Assembly (NCBI RefSeq): GCF_016598575.1
Contig: NZ_CP066801.1
Span: 1,046,001-1,110,000 of the forward strand
DNA: 64,000 bases
Direction of reading: 5' to 3'
Source: Streptomyces sp. HSG2
GTDB lineage: Bacteria > Actinomycetota > Actinomycetes > Streptomycetales > Streptomycetaceae
In this document: piece by piece, positions 29,601-36,957 of the stretch
Layout of the letters: each line of letters opens with the position of its first letter
Position numbering within the stretch: the stretch's first letter is position 1
Position numbers and translations under genes: made by a program
Notes under the pieces: model-generated
What the model saw: the letters and a program-made list of their open reading frames with translations, nothing else
Database searches by the model: none
What the model was told of the DNA's origin: nothing

Positions 29601-31574
29601 GAACTCCTCGACCGGGGCGCCCGCCTGGACTGGGTGCGGGAGCTGGCCCGAGCGCGCCGCACGATCAGGGTGCGCGTCGCCGGCGTCGAGCACTCCGCGG
29701 TGATCGAGGACGCCGGACGGCTGCGGGACGCCCTCGGCACGGCACTGCCGGTCGGCGTGCCCGAGGCTTTCACCGAACCGGTGCCGGACCCCTTGGGCGA
29801 CCTCCTCTCTCGCTATGCCAGACGCCGCGGCCCCTTCACCTCGGCGACCGCGGCGGCCCGCTTCGGTCTGGGCGTGGCGGTCACGGACGGCGCGTTGCGG
29901 CGGCTGTCCGCGACCGGTCGCGTCGTCCGGGGCGAGTTCCACCCGGTCGGCGTCGGGCAGGAGTGGTGCGACGCGGAGGTGCTGCGTCGGCTCCGACGAC
30001 GGTCCCTGGCGGCGTTGCGCCAGGAACTCGAGCCCGTGCCACCGGCTTCGCTCGCCCGTTTCCTGCCGCAGTGGCAGCACATCGGAGGCGGCCACACGCT
30101 CCGGGGCGTCGACGGGCTGGTGCGCGCCGTCGAACAACTCCAGGGCGCGGCGGTGCCGGCCTCCGCTCTGGAGCGTCTGGTCCTGCCCGCCCGAGTGGGC
30201 GACTACACGCCGGCGATGCTCGACGAGCTGACCGCGGCCGGAGAGGTGGTGTGGTGCGGCAACGGGGCACTGACGGGCAAGGACGGCTGGCTCTCCCTGT
30301 TCCTGGCGGACGCGGCGCCCCTGCTCCTCCCGCCGCCCGGGCCCTCGGAGACGACCGCGCTCCACCAAGCCGTCCTGGAGTCACTCTCGGGCGGTTACGG
30401 ACTGTTCTTCCGACAAATCGCCGAACAGGTGGCCATCGCCCATCCGCAGGCCACCGACCGACAGCTGGCGGAGGCCGTGTGGGACCTGGTCTGGTCCGGA
30501 TGGCTCACCAACGACACCCTGGCACCGTTGCGCACCTTCCTGGACTCCGGCCGGACCGCCGGGTCCACCGCCCACCGGGCCAGGCGCCGCACTCCCCGAG
30601 GCCGCTACGGCACTCCGGCGGGCGGTTCCCGGCCCGCTTCCAGGGGCGGACCACCGAGCGTCGCCGGCCGCTGGTCGCTGCTGCCGGGCAGGGAGGCCGA
30701 CCCCACCGTCCGCGCCCACGCGCGGGCCCGGGTCCTCCTCGACCGGCACGGAGTCGTGACGCGGGGGGCCGTCGCCGCCGAGGGGGTGGAAGGCGGATTC
30801 CCCGCGGCCTATCGGGTCCTGTCCGCCTTCGAGGAGACCGGGCAGGCCCGACGAGGCTACGTGGTGGAAGGACTGGGGGCCGCCCAGTTCGCCACGGAAG
30901 GCGCCGTGGACCGGCTGCGGGCCGTCGCCAACGCGCGTGAACACGGTCGGGGGGTACCGACGTCGCCCCCTGCCGGTGGCGCGGAGCATGGCGACGCGCG
31001 TCGACTGGTCCCGTCAGGCCGCCCCGACGCCGACCGCTCGTCAAGCCCGGGGACTGCGTACCCGGCCCTCGACATCGGCTTCGCCGGTGGAAACGACGCC
31101 CAGGCCCAGGATGGCCGTTCGCCCGCGCCGCCCGATCACCCACACGGTCCCGGGTACGGAGCCGGTCCCCCGCGACGCGGGGCACCGGCGGCCGTCGTGC
31201 TGGCCGCGGCGGACCCGGCGAACGCCTATGGCGCCGCACTCGCCTGGCCCGAGCCTGTCGGCTCCGCCGGACACAAGCCCGGTCGCAAGGCGGGTTCGCT
31301 GGTGGTCCTGATCGACGGCGAGCTCGCCCTCTACCTGGAGCGGGGCGGAAAGACACTGCTCGCGTGGCCCGCGGACCCCGAGGTCCTCCCCATGGACGAC
31401 CCCCGTCTACGACCGGCGGCCGAGGCACTCGCCGCGGCGGCGCGCTCCGGATCGATCGGCACGCTCACCATCGAACGGGTGAACGGAAGCAGTGCTCTGA
31501 CCTCGCCCTTCAGCCCTTGGTTGGAATCCGCGGGCTTCGCCGCCACCCCTCGCGGGCTGCGTATCCGGGCTTGA
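26697..31574 (+). CDS. lhr: Large DEAD/H helicase Lhr
   Basis: 1625 residues. Motif I APTGSGKT, motif II DEVH (LDEVHALAGTKRG), motif III SATVRPVDEV, and helicase C motifs TSSLELGIDMG and QRVGRAGHQ. Then come a winged helix/beta-barrel module and the long Lhr C-terminal domain (Lhr-CTD), needed for its oligomeric structure in mycobacteria. A Gly/Pro/Ser-rich linker lies around residues 1285-1330 and another around 1415-1490. Lhr is an ATP-dependent 3'-5' helicase acting on DNA and RNA:DNA hybrids in repair. The ATG at 26697-26699 begins a sensible N-terminus. A DNA glycosylase gene follows 178 bp later. Confidence 0.95.
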   Translation: MASSTTPALDGFSPATRAWFRAAFPAPTPAQEGAWRAIADRSDVLVVAPTGSGKTLAAFLAALDGLTSAAPPADPLKRCRVLYVSPLKALAVDVERNLRSPLIGIRHEAARLGLPEPDVRVGIRSGDTPAAERRALAIRPPDVLITTPESLFLMLTSATREALTGVETVILDEVHALAGTKRGAHLALSLERLDTLLSAPARRIGLSATVRPVDEVARFLSPRRKVEIVQPPSGKEFDLSVVVPVEDLGELVAGGPGENGEGDRPSIWPHVEERITELVRSHRSTIVFANSRRLAERLCNRLNEIAFERAGGEPTEAHHAPAELMGGSGSSRGAPPVLARAHHGSVSKEQRAQVEEDLKAGRLPAVVATSSLELGIDMGAVDLVVQVESPPSVASGLQRVGRAGHQVGAVSAGVVFPKYRGDLVQAAVVTERMREGAIEALRVPANPLDVLAQQIVAMTAMDTWHVDELLATVRRAAPFASLPESAFTAVLDMLAGRYPSDAFAELRPRVVWDRVAGTVAGRPGAQRLAVTSGGTIPDRGLFGVFLAGADPRKGGGRVGELDEEMVYESRAGDVFTLGTTSWRIEDITRDRVLVSPAPGVPGRLPFWKGDQLGRPLELGRALGAFLREVGALTEEDARVRLLAAGLDAWAAGNVLAYLDEQRRACGHVPDDRTIVVERFRDELGDWRVVVHSPFGAQVHAPWALALGARLSERHGIDAQVMHADDGIVLRLPDADLAGMDLLDADPVRDGTAASGAHESGEAPIGAAEVVFDRTEVERIVTDQVGGSALFASRFRECAARALLLPRRTPGKRTPLWQQRQRASQLLEVASDYGSFPIVLEAVRECLQDVFDVPGLVELMGDLETRRVRLVEVTTTEPSPFARSLLFGYVAQFLYEGDSPLAERRAAALSLDSGLLAELLGRAELRELLDAEVLSALESELQWLTEERRIKDVEGVADALRVLGPLSDAELLDRGARLDWVRELARARRTIRVRVAGVEHSAVIEDAGRLRDALGTALPVGVPEAFTEPVPDPLGDLLSRYARRRGPFTSATAAARFGLGVAVTDGALRRLSATGRVVRGEFHPVGVGQEWCDAEVLRRLRRRSLAALRQELEPVPPASLARFLPQWQHIGGGHTLRGVDGLVRAVEQLQGAAVPASALERLVLPARVGDYTPAMLDELTAAGEVVWCGNGALTGKDGWLSLFLADAAPLLLPPPGPSETTALHQAVLESLSGGYGLFFRQIAEQVAIAHPQATDRQLAEAVWDLVWSGWLTNDTLAPLRTFLDSGRTAGSTAHRARRRTPRGRYGTPAGGSRPASRGGPPSVAGRWSLLPGREADPTVRAHARARVLLDRHGVVTRGAVAAEGVEGGFPAAYRVLSAFEETGQARRGYVVEGLGAAQFATEGAVDRLRAVANAREHGRGVPTSPPAGGAEHGDARRLVPSGRPDADRSSSPGTAYPALDIGFAGGNDAQAQDGRSPAPPDHPHGPGYGAGPPRRGAPAAVVLAAADPANAYGAALAWPEPVGSAGHKPGRKAGSLVVLIDGELALYLERGGKTLLAWPADPEVLPMDDPRLRPAAEALAAAARSGSIGTLTIERVNGSSALTSPFSPWLESAGFAATPRGLRIRA

Positions 31575-31752
31575 CATCCGCCCAGCCCCCAGGAGGGGTT
31601 CCCTCGATCGCGTCCACCGGGGCCAGCGGCCCCGGTTCCTCGCCCCTGGGGCGAGACGACCGTGCGTGCACGGTGTGTGCTTGGTTCTCTCTCCGCGCGC
31701 CGGAGGTCTGCGGTGACGGTCTGACGAGCCGGACGGTGTCACCCTGGGACGC

Positions 31753-32562
31753 ATGCCTGAGGGAGACTCGGTCTGGCGGGCGACGCGGACATTGCACGAT
31801 GCTCTCGCGGGCAGGGTGGTCACGCGGAGCGATTTCCGGGTGCCGCGCTACGCCACCGCGGACTTGACCGGACGCACGGTCCTCGAGGTCGTTCCACGGG
31901 GCAAGCATCTCCTCACTCGGTTCACCGGCGGCCTGACCCTGCACACACACCTCCGAATGGAGGGTGCCTGGAAGGTCTTCGCCCCCGGCGCTCGGTGGAC
32001 CGGGGGGCCGGTGCACCAGATCCGCGTGGTTCTGGGCACCGCCGATCGCTGCGCCGTCGGATACCGCCTTCAGACACTCGACCTGCTCCCCACCTCGGAG
32101 GAACACCGCTTCGTCGGGCACCTGGGCCCTGATCCGTTGGGTGACGACTGGGACGGCGACTCGGCGCGCCGCAACCTGTCGGCGGACCCGACCCGTCCGA
32201 TCGGTGAGGCGCTCCTGGACCAGAGGAATCTCTCCGGCCTGGGCAACGTCTACAAGAGCGAGCTGTGCTTCCTCCTGGGCGTCACCCCCTGGCTCCCCGT
32301 CGGGGACCTCCCCGCAGATCGGGCGACGACGCTGCCCGATCTCGCCCGGCGACTCCTGCGAGCCAACCGCGAGCGTCCGGTCCGGAACACCACGGGTCTC
32401 CGCTCGCCCGACCTGTTCGTCTATGGCCGCTCCCGTCTCCCGTGCCTGCGGTGTGGCACACCGATTCGGTTCTCCGTGCGAGGCGACGGCTCACTGGCGC
32501 GTCCGACGTACTGGTGCCCTCGTTGTCAGTGGGGTCCGGTGCCCTCGTCGCCGGATCGATGA
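31753..32562 (+). CDS. nei: Fpg/Nei-family DNA glycosylase
   Basis: 269 residues. MPEGDSVWR has the catalytic Pro2 and Glu3 of the family and the Nei-like D. The H2TH helix region is LLDQRNLSGLGNVYKSELCF. The C-terminal zinc finger has CLRCGTP and WCPRCQ. It excises oxidised bases and nicks the strand by beta-delta elimination. It corresponds to the Nei2 type found next to lhr in actinobacteria. It probably shares a repair role with Lhr. Confidence 0.93.
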   Translation: MPEGDSVWRATRTLHDALAGRVVTRSDFRVPRYATADLTGRTVLEVVPRGKHLLTRFTGGLTLHTHLRMEGAWKVFAPGARWTGGPVHQIRVVLGTADRCAVGYRLQTLDLLPTSEEHRFVGHLGPDPLGDDWDGDSARRNLSADPTRPIGEALLDQRNLSGLGNVYKSELCFLLGVTPWLPVGDLPADRATTLPDLARRLLRANRERPVRNTTGLRSPDLFVYGRSRLPCLRCGTPIRFSVRGDGSLARPTYWCPRCQWGPVPSSPDR

Positions 32563-32709
32563 GGCCCTGCGTTGCCGACGCGGGCACCCTCACCACCATC
32601 CGGTCGGAGGGGTGGACCACGTTCTCCTCCGGTGAGCGCCGGCCCGGGAGTCAAGCGGTGAGAGGGAGGCAGCATGTCCCAACCAAGATCGGGGCGATGT
32701 CGCCACGTG

Positions 32710-32922
32710 TCACCGGCGACTTCGTTCGGAGGGAGTGCAGTGCACGGGCAACAGACTCAGCCCCCACCCCGTCGCCAACACGACGCCCTCCAGCGCTCCG
32801 GCCTCGGGTACCAGTACCAGCCGGAACGCCGACCACCAGCACAGCGCACCGGCCCCGACCAGAATCCCCCGGCTCAGGGCGCCGCTCGTGCCCCACTGCC
32901 ATCGCCCCGCGCGGAGCGACAT
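32710..32922 (-). CDS. Possible small membrane protein
   Basis: 70 residues from the ATG at 32920-32922. Two hydrophobic stretches (GILVGAGALCWWSAFRLVLV and LEGVVLATGWGLSLLPVHC) suggest a two-pass membrane protein. The frame is also open 79 codons upstream, but that part is low-complexity. No strong ribosome-binding site is visible. I do not recognise the family; aromatic-rich membrane segments argue against a chance frame. Confidence 0.45.
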   Translation of the reverse strand: MSLRAGRWQWGTSGALSRGILVGAGALCWWSAFRLVLVPEAGALEGVVLATGWGLSLLPVHCTPSERSRR

Positions 32923-33537
32923 GCCCCGTTCGGGAACGGACGGGTCGGGCGGCGTCAGCCGTTCTCGGCTCGGAGCATCCAATGGTGATCCACTTGAGCT
33001 CACCTCACCTGACGCGGAGACCTCTCGACGAACCCACTCCGGAGTCCCTCCGTTCCTGACGGAAGCCTCCTCCTGGTCGGCAGTGTCTCGCGGCCCGGGA
33101 CGTGCCGCATCCAGAGAGTCTGCCGCCGCCCCCGAGACGGGGGGCGATCGCCAGGTCACACGCGCCCCCCGCCTGCCCCGCTTCGGGTCCGACCTGCCGG
33201 GCCACGACGTACCGGATGTCGCGCGACGACGCCGAGCCCAGCCTCGGGGATCGACCCACGAGACGAAGGGCCACCTAGCGTGACCGCCGACAGGTCGTCA
33301 CGAGGGGACTGCTCGACAAGCACGGCGATCCACCCCGCGCTTCGCCGTCGACGACGGGAATCGGCGACACGTGTGAGCGCGGATACCGGTCGACCGGACC
33401 GAAGGAACGCGGACTCTCCGAATGTCCCCATACAGAGCGCGCCGCACTCCGATTCACACAATCGAGCGCAAGCCAAATGCGCCAATAATATCAGGAGTTC
33501 ACGTCCGGGCGAGCACCTCGTACTGTACTCTTCGAGC
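32923..33537. other. Long intergenic stretch before the MFS gene
   Basis: No frame here looks like a real protein. Base composition changes along it: the first part is ordinary high-GC, but from about 33460 runs such as CCAATAATATCAGGAG are clearly AT-richer than the core, marking the start of the accessory segment. It presumably carries the MFS promoter. Confidence 0.4.
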
Positions 33538-35115
33538 ATGATCCGGGTCAGAAATACTCCGCGCGCCTCTCGCTGGACCAAGAGAGAACGCGCCACTCTG
33601 ATCGTCACCGCTTTCGGCATGTTGACGGTCTACCTGGACGTGCTGATGCTGAACACCGCACTGCCCAATATTCAAAGAGAGTTCAGCGCGGGCGAATCCG
33701 GCCTGCAGTGGTTGGCCAGTATCTACAGCCTCGGACTCGCCGCCTTCACCATGTTCGCAGCCGCTCTCGCCGACCGATTCGGACGCAAGCGCGTCTTCAT
33801 GGCGTCCCTTCTCCTTCTCGGCGTGGGCTTCCTGAGCGCGGGACTTGCCACGACTCTGGCCATGATGATGGCGGCCCGCGGACTCCAGGGCATCGCTGCG
33901 GCGGGGGTCATCGTCACATCGCTGGCCTTGGTCAGCAACGCCTTTCGAAGTCCGGGCGAGCGGGCCAGAGCCATCGGGATCTGGACCGGGATCGCCAGTC
34001 TGGGGACAGCCGTCGGCCCACCCCTCGGCGGAGTTCTCGTCGAGTTCCTCGGATGGCGCAGCGTCTTCCTGCTGAGCATTCCGGTCGTCGCAGTGCTCCT
34101 CTTCTTGTCGCCCCACTACCTGGCGGAGTCCCGAGAACGTGGAATCCAGAGTCTGGACTGGTGGGGACAGATCTTGTTCGCGCTCGCCATCGGCTCGCTG
34201 ACCTACGCCCTCATCCAGGGACAGAAAGCAGGGTGGAGCTCTCCGACGATCATCTCCCTGTTCGCCTTGAGCGCTTTCAGCTTCGCTCTCTTCGCGAGGC
34301 ACGAGAACACCAGGGACAGCCCGATGCTGGACGTGAGCCTTTTCCGGGACCGCGTCTACTCACTGTCCATGGCGACAATTCTGGTTCAGTTCTTCTGCAC
34401 CTATGGCCTGCTGCTCATCATCACCCAATACTTCCGTAACATTCGCGCCTATCCTCCGATTCAGGCAGGACTCTTCACCCTGCCGTTCGTCGGGGGCATC
34501 GTGCTGGGCTCCCCGTTCGTCGGGCGTCTCGTGAGCCGCTTCGGGAACCGGCCGCTCGTGCTGTCCGGGCAAGTAGCACTGTTCGCCGGTCTCCTCATCG
34601 TCGCCGTCGGCATGTCCACGGCCCCGGCAGTGGTACTGGCAGGTCTTCTCCTGGCCGGATTGGGGTCCGCCTGCCTGTTGACCTCCATCGCCTCGTTCGC
34701 CATGACGGCCGTGCCCCCGCACCGCGCCGGGATGGCGGCCGGAATCATGAACACCCAGCGAGCGGTCGGCTCCACTCTCGGCTACGCAGTGGTGGGGACC
34801 ACCCTGGCCGTCTGGCTGGGAACGACCCTCGACGGTGCCCTGCGCGACACGATCCCCGACTCGTCTCTCAGAGGCTCGGCTGTCGAAGAGATCATCGGGG
34901 CGGCGAACCCACATGCCATCGCATCGGGAATCGCCCTCGGCCCCGGGCCGACGCACCGCCTTCCGACCCACGTCCGCGATGCCGCCGTGGCCGCCGCCGA
35001 GGGCGACTTCATCCAGGGCAGCCAGCTCGCCCTCGGAGTGTCCGCGGGCCTACTGGCCCTGGTGTCCGCCTCGTTCATCGTCGGCACTCGCGCACAGCAC
35101 CCACCGAGCCGTTGA
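33538..35115 (+). CDS. DHA2-type MFS exporter
   Basis: 525 residues with about fourteen hydrophobic segments. DVLMLNTALPNIQREF near the N-terminus is the DHA2 motif D1, ALADRFGRKRVFMASLLLLG is motif A, and GWRSVFLLSIPV is the conserved segment after motif C. This family (EmrB/QacA) exports drugs and secondary metabolites by proton antiport. The start at 33538 lacks a clear ribosome-binding site. It is the first gene of the accessory island, with two peptide ORFs downstream on the same strand, separated by about 410 bp and a hairpin. The natural substrate is unknown. Confidence 0.88.
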   Translation: MIRVRNTPRASRWTKRERATLIVTAFGMLTVYLDVLMLNTALPNIQREFSAGESGLQWLASIYSLGLAAFTMFAAALADRFGRKRVFMASLLLLGVGFLSAGLATTLAMMMAARGLQGIAAAGVIVTSLALVSNAFRSPGERARAIGIWTGIASLGTAVGPPLGGVLVEFLGWRSVFLLSIPVVAVLLFLSPHYLAESRERGIQSLDWWGQILFALAIGSLTYALIQGQKAGWSSPTIISLFALSAFSFALFARHENTRDSPMLDVSLFRDRVYSLSMATILVQFFCTYGLLLIITQYFRNIRAYPPIQAGLFTLPFVGGIVLGSPFVGRLVSRFGNRPLVLSGQVALFAGLLIVAVGMSTAPAVVLAGLLLAGLGSACLLTSIASFAMTAVPPHRAGMAAGIMNTQRAVGSTLGYAVVGTTLAVWLGTTLDGALRDTIPDSSLRGSAVEEIIGAANPHAIASGIALGPGPTHRLPTHVRDAAVAAAEGDFIQGSQLALGVSAGLLALVSASFIVGTRAQHPPSR

Positions 35116-35526
35116 CCAAGAGCCAAGGGCGTCCAGGACGCCGCTCCGTGCCCCAGCGGGCACCAGAACACCGGCATGGGCGCCAACCGTCCACCGAGGT
35201 CGCCTGCGGTGTAGAGGGGACACGATTCGAGATGGCGCGGGTCGGTCGATGTCTCCGCGCGGGCGGAGGAAGCGATTTCGTGACCGTCGCAGTCCAGAAC
35301 GGCCTCGGGTACGCGGCGAGCGTGGGCCGGCCGCCGCACCGTGCCGCGGCACAGCGGACGCCCGCGTCAGAGTGGTCGGGGCACTCGCCGGGTGACCTCG
35401 CTTCCCGCCGTCAGCGGAAGCGAGGTCACCCTGTCGAGAAGTCCACACGGGGGACGACCCGCCGCCAGAACTCTCCTATGGTTATGCCACGAACGAAACA
35501 CGCAAACCCGACATTGGGAGGCGGAG
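35116..35526. other. Intergenic, MFS to first peptide ORF
   Basis: No supported gene. It holds a perfect inverted repeat at 35390-35431 and, near 35477-35482, TATGGT as a weak -10-like sequence before the first peptide ORF. No good -35 hexamer is visible. Confidence 0.4.
35390..35431. terminator. Perfect 16-bp inverted repeat
   Basis: Arms 35390-35405 and 35416-35431 are exact reverse complements with a 10-base loop and no T-run. It is 275 bp after the MFS stop and 96 bp before the first peptide ORF, so it probably insulates the two transcription units, or could be an operator. Confidence 0.55.
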
Positions 35527-35703
35527 ATGGATTTCACCGACATCGACCTCAGTGACCCTAGGTTCACTCAATTGAGAGAGGACGACAAGGGCGAGGTAGG
35601 GGCCGAGCAGTTCGCTATAGCGGCGACCCCTGCCAGCATAGCTTGGACCATCATAGCGGTGACGTGGTCCGGCGCCATAGCGTACTACGCGGCATGCACT
35701 TGA
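35527..35703 (+). CDS. Small precursor-like peptide A
   Basis: 58 residues. GGGAGG sits five bases before the ATG, the best ribosome-binding site in the accessory island. The N-terminal half is acidic (MDFTDIDLSDPRFTQLREDD, then KGEVGAEQ). The C-terminal half is hydrophobic with Ser/Thr and one Cys: ATPASIAWTIIAVTWSG, then AIAYYAACT. That layout resembles a leader plus core of a ribosomally made modified peptide or a bacteriocin. Four of 58 codons are ATA, plus AGG and AGA, all rare in Streptomyces. No modification enzyme is adjacent. It could instead be a small membrane protein. Family not recognised. Confidence 0.55.
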   Translation: MDFTDIDLSDPRFTQLREDDKGEVGAEQFAIAATPASIAWTIIAVTWSGAIAYYAACT

Positions 35704-35830
35704 GGGTTTCGAGTTCGCAGGTTTCCGCCTGCCCAAGGGGACGCACGTCCACGAGCTCTCCACAGTCAACAGCAACGGTCACACAGGGAACGCAGTTTGC
35801 ACAGACTCCGACCGAGATTGGAATCGAGAG
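35681..35830 (+). other. Open, coding-like frame without a start codon
   Basis: This segment is in frame with peptide B and reads through to its ATG. It contains EFAGFRLPKGTHVHELS and VNSNGHTGNAVCTDSDRDW, which look like real protein rather than high-GC noise. There is no ATG, GTG or TTG in frame after the upstream stop at 35678-35680. An ATG at 35694 would connect to it by a single-base insertion. It may be a gene whose start was lost by frameshift. Confidence 0.4.
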
Positions 35831-36025
35831 ATGTACAGGCTTGAAGAGAAAGTCGAGGCTCTGACCGAAGGTCTGGGGACACTCGACGAAGCAAACCAAG
35901 GTGAATTGAACGTCGAGTCCGGCCAGGCGGTCCTGTGGGCGCTGGCGGCAAGCCTGGTCGCGGCCGCGGCCCTGACCGGTGCGATGTGGGGAGCCATCGT
36001 CATGGGCAAGAACGCCGGCGGTTGA
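35831..36025 (+). CDS. Small precursor-like peptide B
   Basis: 64 residues from the ATG at 35831. The charged N-terminal half looks like a short coiled coil (YRLEEKVEALTEGLGTLDEA) and includes QGELNVESG. The C-terminal half is one hydrophobic helix rich in small residues (AVLWALAASLVAAAALTG, then AMWGAIVMG) ending KNAGG. The GE[VL]xxE pattern recurs in peptide A (KGEVGAEQ). The same frame is open and protein-like for about 50 codons upstream without a start codon, so this may be the tail of a damaged longer gene. Family not recognised. Confidence 0.45.
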   Translation: MYRLEEKVEALTEGLGTLDEANQGELNVESGQAVLWALAASLVAAAALTGAMWGAIVMGKNAGG

Positions 36026-36102
36026 GCACAGGTCGCGGGCCCGGGGCTGTCGAAGTGCGGGCCAGGCCTGGTTCGAAGTCTCGGTGACGGCGCTTCCCCC
36101 CC

Positions 36103-36221
36103 TGTAGGTGGACACCTTCGATCCGGCCCCGCAGGGGACCGGCCAGAAGGAGTCATTTATGGTGATGAGGGTCTACTCGCCCGAGTTCAAGGCCGACGCC
36201 GGCGGATGCGCACGGACCGGG
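36103..36221 (+). pseudogene. IS3-family element fragment (5' end only)
   Basis: From TGTAGGTGGACACC at 36103, which looks like an IS3-type terminus, through an AGAAGGAG ribosome-binding site to the ATG at 36159. The frame reads MVMRVYSPEFKADA, the usual start of an IS3 OrfA transposase, then changes abruptly after about 14 codons at 36200 and stops at 36222-36224. Only the element's left end remains. Confidence 0.55.
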
Positions 36222-36925
36222 TGATGCGCCGCCCGACCCCGTCCCTCAAGGAGTACGCCCAGACCTATCCCCAGGGCGGGAGGCCGCCGAAGCACGGCAA
36301 GGAGTTCCGCTTCGCCAAGCCCGAGACCCGGGGCGAGCCCGACGCGGAGACGGTGCAGGTCACCGACCGCTACGGCACCGCGACGGCCATGGCCTGGGAC
36401 CGCCTCCACCCCAAGCTGACCACCCGCTCCGCCTGGATCGACCACACCGGCGAACTCCCCGTCATCGAGGGCACCCAGATCCGTCTCTCCGTCGACCACC
36501 TGCCCGGCGGCCAGGACCCCCTCCCGGTCTGGCTGTGGTCCTCGAAGACCGGCATGACCGGCGCGGACGTTGACCTGCGATGGCAGGTGTTCCTTCGCCG
36601 CTTCGACCTGGAACACACCTTCCGGATGATCAAACAGACACTCGGCTGGACCCGCCCGAAACTACGGACTCCCCAGGCCGCAGACCGCTGGACCTGGATC
36701 GTGATCGCCGCCCACACTCAGCTCCGGCTCCTGCGCGAGGCCGCCGCCGACCTCCGCCGCCCCTGGGAGAAGCCAGTCGCGCCGTCCCGGCTCACCCCGG
36801 CCCGCGTCCGCCGGGGGTTTCGCAACCTCCGCCCGCACCTGCACTGCCCGGCCCGCGCGCCGAAACCATCAACGCCAGGACCAGGGAGACCAGTTGGCTC
36901 GAAGAACCGACACCCGGCCACCCGT

Positions 36926-36931
36926 CATGAC
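36926..36931 (+). repeat. Target-site duplication, left copy (CATGAC)
   Basis: CATGAC directly precedes the left inverted repeat and recurs at 38808-38813 just after the right one. It is a 6-bp duplication created by the IS1182-type insertion. Confidence 0.8.
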
Positions 36932-36950
36932 GACTCTGTTGCGCATTTTG
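36932..36950 (+). repeat. IS1182 element left inverted repeat
   Basis: 19 bp, identical to the reverse complement of 38789-38807. The transposase stop codon lies eight bases inside it. Confidence 0.85.
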
Positions 36951-36957
36951 GCTGGTG

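Noticed and set aside
27590..30940. Second long plus-strand frame inside lhr
   Set aside because: Out-of-frame shadow of lhr, dominated by Arg/Gly/Pro; lhr itself shows all helicase motifs.
33156..33620. Minus-strand frame before the MFS gene
   Set aside because: No family signature, no ribosome-binding site, overlaps the MFS start.
33538..36025. Calling the peptides lanthipeptides or another named class
   Set aside because: There is no lanthionine synthetase, YcaO, radical SAM or protease gene in the island, and the leaders match no class I can name with confidence.
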